5,872 nt of DNA, taken from the NCBI GenBank assembly GCA_900321145.1, contig ONVB01000028.1:1-5872 (forward strand), written 5' to 3'. Origin of the DNA: an uncultured Eubacteriales bacterium (GTDB lineage Bacteria > Bacillota > Clostridia > Lachnospirales > Lachnospiraceae). The stretch's first letter is position 1, and every line of letters starts with the position of its first letter. The notes beneath the pieces were generated by a model that did not search any database, was not told where the DNA came from, and was given only the letters and a program-made list of their open reading frames with translations. Made by a program: the position numbers and the translations under genes. Below, piece by piece: positions 1 through 5,462 of this stretch.

Positions 1-438
1 ACCGCATTTATCATGGCGGTCAAGGCAGTGGGGCGCAGGGCGGATATTAAGATAAAGAGCAGATTGGGAAAGAGATCCGGTGTGTCCGAGGTTATATATG
101 CTAACCTCGGACTCATTGGTATGTGCGTACTTGTCGTGTTCAAGCTTTATGTATTTGTTCCGGCGGCGCTGATGTTCGTGCTTTTCATCATATGCTCCAC
201 CCGCATAGAGAGCGGTATAGCCGACTACGGGGCTGTGGTCGGAACCGCTGTCATCGAGTGGGAATTCATGAAGGGCTACAAGTTCTCCGAGGAGGGCGCG
301 GACAGCAATATAATTATTTTAAAAATTCGTGCAAATCGTAAGCAATATGTGTTAATATGTAACAGGGAAGACAAGGATAAGATAATAAAGATGTTCAAAG
401 ACATGCATATCAGGGAAACGGAGGTTATGAAAACATGA
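1..438 (+). CDS. Small membrane protein, two transmembrane helices plus a cytosolic domain resembling DUF5673; 5' end probably outside the window
   Basis: The frame is open from the window edge to a TGA at 436-438. The first ATG is at 13, but nothing resembling a Shine-Dalgarno site precedes it. The four codons before it (T-A-F-I) continue a hydrophobic run, so the true start is probably upstream. Counted from that ATG, a basic stretch (residues 4-22) is followed by a helical hairpin at about 29-45 and 47-62. The C-terminal domain (about 66-135) has the spacing G..DYG....IEW......Y.F......I.LKI, followed by a charged helix. This recalls the DUF5673 or bacterial PH-like domains that follow membrane helices in Firmicutes; the resemblance is from memory and weak. 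No catalytic residues are apparent and the function is unknown. The stop overlaps the pyrB start by ATGA, so the two genes are likely cotranscribed and translationally coupled. An 11-bp perfect palindrome lies inside the gene at 84-112. Confidence 0.65.
   Translation, partial: TAFIMAVKAVGRRADIKIKSRLGKRSGVSEVIYANLGLIGMCVLVVFKLYVFVPAALMFVLFIICSTRIESGIADYGAVVGTAVIEWEFMKGYKFSEEGADSNIIILKIRANRKQYVLICNREDKDKIIKMFKDMHIRETEVMKT
84..112. repeat. Perfect 11-bp inverted repeat inside the first gene
   Basis: GTCCGAGGTTA (84-94) and its exact reverse complement TAACCTCGGAC (102-112) flank a 7-base loop (TATATGC). In RNA this would be a strong hairpin. No T-run follows on either strand, so it does not look like a classical intrinsic terminator. 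It lies within codons for the start of the first membrane helix. Confidence 0.8.
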
Positions 439-1349
439 GACACCTGATTGACTCAACAGATCTTTCTGTGGCGGAGATTGATGATATACTTGATCTGGCA
501 CAGAAAATAATCGACAACAGGGCAGCATACAGCGAGATGTGCAAGGGCAAGAAGCTTGCGACACTTTTCTATGAACCAAGTACAAGGACGAGACTCTCCT
601 TCGAAGCGGCAATGATGGAGTTAGGAGGAAATGTACTTGGTTTTTCTTCGGCCGATGATTCCTCGGTCTCAAAGGGGGAAAGCGTGGGAGATACCGTACG
701 GGTGGTAGGTTGCTATGCGGATATCATAGCCATGAGACATCCTAAGGAGGGCGCACCCATGCGAGCGTCTATGGTATCGCCGGTTCCGATAATCAATGCC
801 GGTGACGGAGGACACAATCACCCTACACAGACACTGACAGACCTCCTTACCTTAAAGAGGGAACGCGGACAGCTCGGCAATTTCACCATAGGGCTTTGCG
901 GCGACCTTAAGTTCGGCCGTACCGTACACTCCCTGATCAAAGCTCTTTCAAGATACGAGGGCATAAACTATGTGCTCATTGCACCGACAGAGTTGAAGCT
1001 TCCGGGCTATCTGATAAAGGATGTGTTCGAGGCTGAGGGCTTGCCGTATAAGGAGGTCCTGACCATGGAGGAGGTTATGCCCGAACTCGATGTTCTATAC
1101 ATGACCAGGGTTCAGAAGGAGCGCTTCTTCAACGAGGCTGATTATGTAAGATTGAAGGATACATATATTCTGGATAAAAAGAAGCTTAAGACGGCGAAGC
1201 CCGATCTGTCCATACTTCATCCGCTGCCGCGTGTCAACGAGATCGCACCCGAGGTGGATGAGGATCCGCGTGCATGCTACTTCAGACAGGCGTTGAACGG
1301 AAAGTTCGTCAGAATGGCACTTATGCTGAAATTACTCGAGTTGGCTTAA
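435..1349 (+). CDS. pyrB: Aspartate carbamoyltransferase catalytic chain (EC 2.1.3.2)
   Basis: The enzyme joins carbamoyl phosphate and L-aspartate to give N-carbamoyl-L-aspartate and phosphate, the committed step of cytosolic pyrimidine synthesis. The product is 304 residues (E. coli 311). The N-terminal carbamoyl-phosphate domain has the STRTR loop (49-53) inside an EPSTRTRLSFE block. It also has SKGE (79-82, holding the lysine equivalent to E. coli K84), MRHP (R101) and GHNHPTQTLTD, with H129 and Q132 equivalent to E. coli H134 and Q137. The aspartate domain has GDLKFGRTVHS (R162), TRVQKERF (R225 and Q227) and HPLPR (262-266). All the usual active-site residues are present, so the gene looks intact and active. 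The start is fixed by GGAGGT at 420-425, nine bases before the ATG, which overlaps the upstream stop as ATGA. It lacks its own leader, and I see no PyrR-type attenuator directly before it. pyrI follows, which indicates a class B, regulated ATCase holoenzyme. Confidence 0.98.
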   Translation: MRHLIDSTDLSVAEIDDILDLAQKIIDNRAAYSEMCKGKKLATLFYEPSTRTRLSFEAAMMELGGNVLGFSSADDSSVSKGESVGDTVRVVGCYADIIAMRHPKEGAPMRASMVSPVPIINAGDGGHNHPTQTLTDLLTLKRERGQLGNFTIGLCGDLKFGRTVHSLIKALSRYEGINYVLIAPTELKLPGYLIKDVFEAEGLPYKEVLTMEEVMPELDVLYMTRVQKERFFNEADYVRLKDTYILDKKKLKTAKPDLSILHPLPRVNEIAPEVDEDPRACYFRQALNGKFVRMALMLKLLELA

Positions 1350-1350
1350 A

Positions 1351-1420
1351 AAGATTCTTCGTCACTGCGTTCCTCAGAATGACACAAGACGGTGTCATCC
1401 TGAGCGAAGCGAAGGATCTT
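1351..1420. repeat. Imperfect inverted repeat between pyrB and pyrI, a REP-like dispersed element
   Basis: The left arm (1351-1385) begins AAGATTCTTCG and ends CTCAGAATGACAC. The right arm (1392-1420), read on the opposite strand, begins AAGATCCTTCG and ends CTCAGGATGACAC. The two outer blocks therefore match with one difference each, while the short cores between them differ in length and sequence. The six bases 1386-1391 form the loop. The element fills nearly the whole pyrB-pyrI gap and would fold into a long hairpin in the mRNA. It ends just before the pyrI ribosome site (GGAGGT, 1429-1434). No T-run follows, so it could slow transcription or protect the pyrB mRNA 3' end rather than terminate fully. 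A shorter copy lies at 1857-1888. I recall similar GATTCTTCG...CTCAGAATGACA sequences scattered in many gut bacterial genomes, but have not verified this. Confidence 0.8.
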
Positions 1421-1444
1421 GATATTATGGAGGTGCAATAGAAT

Positions 1445-1855
1445 ATGAAGATAGACAGTATACAAAACGGAATAGTTCTCGATCATATTACAGCCGGCAT
1501 GGCTTTAAGGATATACAACCACTTAAAGCTTGACAAGCTTGACTGCTCGGTTGCCATTCTTCAGAATGTAAGAAGCGGGAAGATGGGTAAGAAGGATATC
1601 TTAAAGATAGACCAGGAGTATGATGTGAACTTGGATGGGCTCGGATATATAGATCCGAACATAACCGTAAGCATAGTGAAGGACGGCGAGACCGTGGAGA
1701 AGAAGAAGGTCGCGCTGCCGCATAAGCTGATCAACATAAAAACCTGCAAGAACCCGCGTTGCATAACAACTATCGAACCGGGTATCCCGCAGGTATTTAA
1801 GCTGACCGATGAGGAGAACAGAGTGTACAGATGCATCTACTGTGACGCAAGCTGA
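1445..1855 (+). CDS. pyrI: Aspartate carbamoyltransferase regulatory chain, zinc-binding
   Basis: This is the non-catalytic subunit that, in the E. coli enzyme, binds CTP or ATP and joins catalytic trimers into the allosteric holoenzyme. The product is 136 residues (E. coli 153). The N-terminal allosteric domain contains GIVLDHI (9-15, matching GTVIDHI of E. coli with the nucleotide-binding D-H pair). It also has SGKMGKKDILKI (44-55, matching SGEMGRKDLIKI). The C-terminal zinc domain has the four structural cysteines as CKNPRC (C101, C106) and CIYC (C130, C133). The start has GGAGGT at 1429-1434 with a 10-base spacer. It follows pyrB by 95 bases and is presumably cotranscribed, with the inverted repeat in the gap possibly tuning the ratio of the two chains. 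Conservation of the nucleotide-site residues suggests retained allosteric control, but effector preference cannot be read from the sequence. Confidence 0.96.
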   Translation: MKIDSIQNGIVLDHITAGMALRIYNHLKLDKLDCSVAILQNVRSGKMGKKDILKIDQEYDVNLDGLGYIDPNITVSIVKDGETVEKKKVALPHKLINIKTCKNPRCITTIEPGIPQVFKLTDEENRVYRCIYCDAS

Positions 1856-1856
1856 T

Positions 1857-1888
1857 AAGATTCTTCGGGCTGCGCCCTCAGAATGACA
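1857..1888. repeat. Half-copy of the same dispersed element, hairpin between convergent genes
   Basis: The sequence begins AAGATTCTTCG and ends CTCAGAATGACA, identical in these flanks to the left arm at 1351-1384, but with a different core. It is itself a hairpin: ATTCT (1860-1864) pairs with AGAAT (1880-1884), and GGGC (1867-1870) pairs with GCCC (1874-1877) around a TGC loop, with a TC/TC internal bulge between the stems. It sits in the 42-base gap between the pyrI stop and the stop of the convergent transglutaminase-like gene. It could therefore serve as a bidirectional terminator, although neither strand shows a proper T-run after the stem. Confidence 0.75.
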
Positions 1889-1897
1889 CGTTATGAC

Positions 1898-3031
1898 TCA
1901 TTCTTCATCATCGCGGGTTATCGAGAACAGTACATCGGTGGTTTCATCGGATCGTTTTGAGGCAAGTACATCGGTGGTTTCCCCGGATGTATGTGCCGCA
2001 AGAACGTCCGTTGTTTCATCATTTTCGGAAGGAGTGTCAAGAATAAGTCCGTCGTAGTCATTTACCATGATGACGGCGGTCTTTTCCTCGGGCTCCTTTT
2101 TCTTGTGAGTTGCTTTATATGAAAGCAGCAGTATGATGACAGCGAAGAAGACTAAGTATACAAGCCCTCTTCCGCGAGAGAAGACTGATGGCTGTGGATA
2201 TGACTTTTTGGAGATCATATCCTTGAACGAATCTGCAGCGTAGACACCGAGTCGCACGTGCATGGCGAAGTCGTCATCGCTCTTTAAGAAATACTCATAG
2301 CTTGTCTTGCTGGCGTCGCGGTCATCCCATGTGACATCAAGGTTGTACCATTTGTTGTCGAGGCAGACTAAGTTCCAGGCGTGGTTGGTCTCCTTTGCAT
2401 TTGCGGTATCGGTACCGCCGTAGCCCGTGATGATGCGTGTCCGGACTCCGCAGGAGTTTAAGAGGTAGTAGGTCGCAAGAGCATAGCCCTGGCAGACCAT
2501 ACGTCCGTCACGGAAGCCTTCTATGTCGGTATAGTTGGTGTACTGGTCGCGGTAGTCATACTCGAAATGGTTGCACAGATAGTCGTGAACCTTCTTGACG
2601 GTATCGTAATCGTCGTCACATTTTAACTGTGCTGCAAGTTCGTCCATTTGGGCAAAATGTGCATCCATATCCTCCTTGGTATAGGGGAAGCTTACCGTCC
2701 TTTTGAGCAGTGTACCGTCGTAGAAAAAGTTTCCTCCGTTTGTGTATCTTGCGAGATAGCAGCCGCTCTTTAGAGGAGCAGCAGCGTCATAGTGGTCATA
2801 GAAGTCGCCCGTATGTGCGTAGATTTCCTCCTGGACCGACTCGCTTGTCTTATAGTACTTGACCGTCTGGTGATCAAGTATCTGATCGGCCAGCTTCTTG
2901 TGGTAGTCCTCGAGAGAGCTTATCGACTCGTAGTCCACCGCGCGGGCTCTTATACCGTATGCAAAAATGACCGAAATAAGTGTAAATGCAAAGAAAAGCA
3001 GACTAAGCTTCTTTAGATTCTTTCCGCACAT
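1898..3031 (-). CDS. Membrane-anchored transglutaminase-like (papain-fold) protein with ETTDVL-repeat tail
   Basis: The 377-residue product starts with a basic-hydrophobic signal segment (about 5-26) with a possible AxA cleavage site at 29-31. A Transglut_core domain (about 140-255) carries the Cys-His-Asp triad: C180 in GRMVCQGYA, H217 in NHAWN, and D232 in YNLDVTWDD. A second hydrophobic helix (about 289-305) is followed by KATHKKK, a stop-transfer signal that predicts an outside catalytic domain and a cytoplasmic tail (306-377). The acidic tail ends with three ETTDVL motifs (339-344, 351-356, 363-368) spaced exactly 12 residues apart. The family includes proteases and transamidases acting on cell-envelope or peptide substrates; the substrate here is unknown. 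The start is supported by AGAAGG upstream on the minus strand and by lying 12 bases after the DUF1292 gene, with which it forms an operon. It converges with pyrI. The domain call is firm; the role is not. Confidence 0.9.
   Translation of the reverse strand: MCGKNLKKLSLLFFAFTLISVIFAYGIRARAVDYESISSLEDYHKKLADQILDHQTVKYYKTSESVQEEIYAHTGDFYDHYDAAAPLKSGCYLARYTNGGNFFYDGTLLKRTVSFPYTKEDMDAHFAQMDELAAQLKCDDDYDTVKKVHDYLCNHFEYDYRDQYTNYTDIEGFRDGRMVCQGYALATYYLLNSCGVRTRIITGYGGTDTANAKETNHAWNLVCLDNKWYNLDVTWDDRDASKTSYEYFLKSDDDFAMHVRLGVYAADSFKDMISKKSYPQPSVFSRGRGLVYLVFFAVIILLLSYKATHKKKEPEEKTAVIMVNDYDGLILDTPSENDETTDVLAAHTSGETTDVLASKRSDETTDVLFSITRDDEE
1929..2017 (-). repeat. Three 36-bp-period coding repeats (ETTDVL motif)
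   Basis: On the plus strand, AGTACATCGGTGGTTTC occurs at 1929-1945 and again, identically, at 1965-1981. A diverged copy (AGAACGTCCGTTGTTTC) lies at 2001-2017. The period is exactly 36 bases (12 codons). Each encodes ETTDVL in the tail of the transglutaminase-like protein. The linkers between motifs differ in both DNA and protein, so the motif itself appears to be what is conserved. Confidence 0.9.
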
Positions 3032-3043
3032 GACCGCACCTTC

Positions 3044-3355
3044 TTACATCTCATCGAATTCTTCTTCGTCCATAAGCTCGTCGAAGCGGTCGGCTACAGC
3101 CTCGAACTCATCATCGTCCTCGATGTCAAACAGCTCTATATCGCCGTCCTTGTCCTTCTCATACCTGTAAAGATATACGTCGTCCTCGTCATAACCGTCG
3201 ATCACCCTGTCCGGAAGCAGGGCGATATAATCCTTGTCGCCTATTGGAAATGTGGCGATTATATCGCAGTTGACCTCCGAACCGTCCTCTAAGGTTATGG
3301 TGACGGTATCTTCGTCTTCGTCTTCGTATTCTTCGTTGTTCATTGTATCTGACAT
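3044..3355 (-). CDS. DUF1292 family acidic protein
   Basis: The small cytosolic protein has 103 residues and is extremely rich in Asp and Glu. The core (about 16-95) follows the DUF1292 layout: a TVTITLEDGSEVNCDII strand pair, then DKDYIALLP, a VYLYRYE strand, and a closing D-D-E-F-E-A-V-A-D-R-F helix. Members are common in Firmicutes, often near genes for RNA or cell-division functions, but have no established biochemical role. The start is well supported, with GAGGTG (plus strand 3363-3368) seven bases before the ATG. A promoter lies about 33 bases further upstream, giving a leader of about 26 bases. It is the first gene of a two-gene minus-strand operon with the transglutaminase-like gene. 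A hexamer run (TCTTCG three times, plus strand 3309-3326) encodes part of the acidic N-terminus and could be prone to in-frame slippage. The family call is from the overall pattern. Confidence 0.85.
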   Translation of the reverse strand: MSDTMNNEEYEDEDEDTVTITLEDGSEVNCDIIATFPIGDKDYIALLPDRVIDGYDEDDVYLYRYEKDKDGDIELFDIEDDDEFEAVADRFDELMDEEEFDEM

Positions 3356-3387
3356 AGTATTTCACCTCACTGTTAAAATAATAAATG

Positions 3388-3416
3388 ACTATAACATATT
3401 TTCATTATCATGTCAC
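3388..3416 (-). promoter_or_regulatory. Sigma-A-type promoter for the DUF1292-transglutaminase operon
   Basis: Read on the minus strand, the -35 box is GTGACA (plus strand 3411-3416, one mismatch to TTGACA). A 17-base spacer follows, then TATAGT (3388-3393, one mismatch to TATAAT) preceded by TGT, an extended -10. Transcription would start near 3381, about 26 bases before the DUF1292 ATG, leaving room for its ribosome site. Spacing and context agree well, but start-site data are absent. Confidence 0.7.
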
Positions 3417-3417
3417 C

Positions 3418-3446
3418 TTGATATTAGTCATAAAAAATGATATATT
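3418..3446 (+). promoter_or_regulatory. Sigma-A-type promoter for hflKC
   Basis: TTGATA (3418-3423) is followed by a 17-base spacer and TATATT (3441-3446), each one mismatch from consensus, with TGA just before the -10 (extended -10). Transcription would start near 3453, giving a leader of about 74 bases before the hflK TTG. The -35 box is one base from the divergent promoter's -35, so two polymerases probably cannot bind at once. Confidence 0.7.
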
Positions 3447-3511
3447 ACAGAAATTGTAATGTTTATCGAAGGTCGGAGACTGCGATACATTTGCAAAATA
3501 ATAAAGCGAAA

Positions 3512-3529
3512 AAGGGGGTACAGACCTTG
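3512..3529 (+). promoter_or_regulatory. Ribosome binding site and TTG start of hflK
   Basis: AAGGGGG (3512-3518) lies eight bases before TTG (3527-3529). No other start in this frame downstream of the promoter has a ribosome site, and the next ATG lies inside the band-7 domain. This site therefore decides the start of hflK. Confidence 0.75.
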
Positions 3530-4588
3530 AGAAAGAAAAAGGATGATGACGCGGATATAGTTATAGACGAGAAAGCCGAGAAAGCAAAAAAGGCCGGCAA
3601 GGTATCCGCAAGGGTAGCGGTGATCATTATCATTTTGATCGCAATTTTCCTCTTGATCAACGGAAGCTACTACTATGTAAATGAGCAGGACAACGCCGTG
3701 GTGACCATGTTCGGTGATGTGGTGAGGACAGATACGGCAGGGCTGTATTTTAAAATACCTTTTATACAGAAGGTGCATAAGGTGGATGTGACCACGCACG
3801 GTACGGGTATCGGCTATACCATAGCCGGAAACGGACAGAATATAACCGACGAGTACAACGGTATCATGATCACCTCGGACTTTAACCTGCTCAATATAGA
3901 TTTCTATCTTGAGTATAAGGTGTCGGATCCGGTGGCTTATCTTTTTAATTCCGATAACCCCGAGGAGATATTGCAGGACATAGCCTTAGCCAGCATCAGG
4001 TCAGTGGTTTCAAACTACACGGTTGACGAGGCCATGACTACGGGAAAGAGTGTGATTCAGTCTGTGGTCAAGGAAGAGATGGTCAAGGAGCTTTCAAAGC
4101 ATGACATAGGTCTTCAGGTTATAAATATTACCGTTCAGGACTCCGAGCCGCCAACCCAGGATATAATCTCGGCCTTTAAGGCGGTCGAGACTGCAAAGCA
4201 GGGGGCGGATACAGCCAAGAACAATGCTTTAAAGTACCAGAATCAGGAGCTTCCGAACGCAACAGCCAAGGCTGACAAGATAAGAAAGGATGCTGAAGCG
4301 AAAAAGGAGGCACGTATCGCCGAGGGCGAGGGCCAGGTCGCAAGGCTTAATCAGATCTATGAACAGTACAAGAGATATCCTCTTATCACCAAGAAGAGAA
4401 TGTTCTATGAGACTATGGAGGAGCTTCTCCCGGGTTTGAAGATCATCATCACGGACGGTACAACGGATACGATATATCCGCTTGAGAGCTTCGCCGATGT
4501 GAACTCAACCACGACAAATAACTACACGGAGTCTACGGAAAGCAAGACCACGGAAGAGGAGGGCGAGAACAATGAAGAAGGCAATTAA
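3527..4588 (+). CDS. hflK: HflK-type SPFH/band-7 membrane protein (FtsH protease modulator)
   Basis: The start is TTG at 3527 (353 residues). The in-frame ATG at 3437 overlaps the -10 region and has no ribosome site, so it is rejected. The protein begins with a charged cytosolic segment (1-29), followed by one transmembrane helix (about 30-48). An SPFH/band-7 domain follows (about 50-210), with FGDVVRTDTAGLYFKIPF, DFYLEYKVSDPVAYLF and a domain end at V-Q-D-S-E-P-P. Next is a charged helical stalk (about 210-285, A-K-A-D-K-I-R-K-D-A-E-A) and the HflK-typical RMFYETMEELLPG (about 291-303). The Thr/Asn/Glu-rich tail (about 327-353) is probably disordered. In E. coli, HflK and HflC form a large membrane cage around FtsH that modulates its proteolysis; the same role is inferred here, although ftsH is not in the window. 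The gene overlaps hflC by 17 bases and is driven by its own promoter. Confidence 0.92.
   Translation: MRKKKDDDADIVIDEKAEKAKKAGKVSARVAVIIIILIAIFLLINGSYYYVNEQDNAVVTMFGDVVRTDTAGLYFKIPFIQKVHKVDVTTHGTGIGYTIAGNGQNITDEYNGIMITSDFNLLNIDFYLEYKVSDPVAYLFNSDNPEEILQDIALASIRSVVSNYTVDEAMTTGKSVIQSVVKEEMVKELSKHDIGLQVINITVQDSEPPTQDIISAFKAVETAKQGADTAKNNALKYQNQELPNATAKADKIRKDAEAKKEARIAEGEGQVARLNQIYEQYKRYPLITKKRMFYETMEELLPGLKIIITDGTTDTIYPLESFADVNSTTTNNYTESTESKTTEEEGENNEEGN
4557..4574 (+). promoter_or_regulatory. hflC ribosome binding site inside the end of hflK
   Basis: AGGAGG (4557-4562) lies nine bases before the hflC ATG (4572-4574). The same bases encode part of the Glu-Glu-Glu-Gly run at the hflK tail. The two reading frames overlap by 17 bases, an arrangement expected to couple their translation. 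Confidence 0.8.
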
Positions 4589-5462
4589 GAGAAGTCTGTT
4601 TGTCATAATCGTGATCGGATTGATCATAGTTCTTTATAACGCGCTTTATACCGTGGGTTACAACAACTATGCACTCGTCAAGCAGTTCGGAAAGATAACC
4701 AGGATAGACGAGAACCCGGGGCTTCATATCAAGACGCCGTTTATAGAGAATGTCCAGCTCGTGTACAAGGGAAAGAGGATATATGATATACCTGCGAGTG
4801 ACGTCATAACCAAGGATAAGAAGTCTATGATAGCCGACGACTATGTGATATGGCAGGTAAATGACCCGGCGAAGTACTACAAAACTCTCGGAGCCGTGGA
4901 TGCAAGAGCCGATGAGCGTATCGATGCCGCGGTTTACAACGCGACTAAGAATACCATATCCTCCATGACACAGGATGAGGTCATAGCCGCAAGAGGAGCA
5001 CAGCTTACGGAGACCATTACCAAAGAGGCCAACTCGGACATAGCGGAGTACGGTATCGTGATCCTGACAGCCGAGATAAAGGCTCTTGACCTGCCGGATG
5101 ACAACAAGAATGCGGTATACGAGAGAATGATATCCGAGAGGCAGAACATAGCCGCAAGCTATACCGCGCAGGGCGAGTCTGAGGCTCAGATAATCAAGAA
5201 CGAGACCGACAAGGAGGTTACCATAACTCTTGCCGAGGCTGAAAAGGATGCAGAGCAGATAATCGCCGAGGGCGAGGCTGAGTATATGCGCATATTGTCC
5301 GAGGCTTATAATAATGCGGAGAAGGCGGATTTTTATAATTACATTCGCGGGCTTGACGCGCTTAAGTCATCGCTGAAGGGAAAGAACAATACACTTATAT
5401 TGGATAAAGATTCCGAGCTTGTGAAGATACTGTACGGAGTTGAAGAAGTTAAAGAAGATTAA
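4572..5462 (+). CDS. hflC: HflC-type SPFH/band-7 membrane protein (FtsH protease modulator)
   Basis: The 296-residue product has a short basic N-terminus and one transmembrane helix (about 9-26). An SPFH domain follows (about 28-185), starting GYNNYALVKQFGKI with a PGLHIKTPF turn. The HflC signature then appears at ERMISERQNIAASYTAQGESEA (185-206, written here as one conserved block split by family spacing: E-R-M-I-S-E-R, then A-Q-G-E-S-E-A). A long Ala/Glu helix (about 205-245) has A-E-G-E-A-E-Y-M-R-I, followed by DFYNYIRGLDALKSSL and TLILDKDSEL, both typical of HflC C-termini. Length and layout are close to those of E. coli HflC. It would pair with HflK through the SPFH domains and the stalk, with the bulk outside the membrane. 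It is translated from AGGAGG inside hflK. Two in-frame stops occur in succession (TAA at 5460, TAG at 5469) within a 9-bp tandem repeat. No terminator hairpin is evident before the next gene, so the operon may continue. Confidence 0.94.
   Translation: MKKAIKRSLFVIIVIGLIIVLYNALYTVGYNNYALVKQFGKITRIDENPGLHIKTPFIENVQLVYKGKRIYDIPASDVITKDKKSMIADDYVIWQVNDPAKYYKTLGAVDARADERIDAAVYNATKNTISSMTQDEVIAARGAQLTETITKEANSDIAEYGIVILTAEIKALDLPDDNKNAVYERMISERQNIAASYTAQGESEAQIIKNETDKEVTITLAEAEKDAEQIIAEGEAEYMRILSEAYNNAEKADFYNYIRGLDALKSSLKGKNNTLILDKDSELVKILYGVEEVKED

Noticed and set aside
300..360. AT-rich patch before pyrB as an internal promoter
   Set aside because: A TAATAT-like -10 can be found, but no -35 box lies at acceptable spacing, and the patch is explained by Ile/Lys/Asn codons.
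352..672. Minus-strand open frame opposite the start of pyrB
   Set aside because: It lies antisense to strongly conserved pyrB sequence, lacks a ribosome site and has no recognisable protein character.
1380..1430. Intrinsic terminator between pyrB and pyrI
   Set aside because: The hairpin is strong, but no T-run follows and pyrI needs transcription through it; it is better described as a palindromic repeat.
1929..2017. CRISPR-like array from the 36-bp-period repeats
   Set aside because: The period lies inside a coding frame, the third copy has diverged, the linkers are only 19 bases and the repeat encodes a conserved peptide motif.
2967..3170. Serine-rich plus-strand open frame opposite the DUF1292 gene
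   Set aside because: It is the antisense of an Asp/Glu-rich coding run, which reads as a serine string; it has no ribosome site and overlaps the well-supported minus-strand genes.
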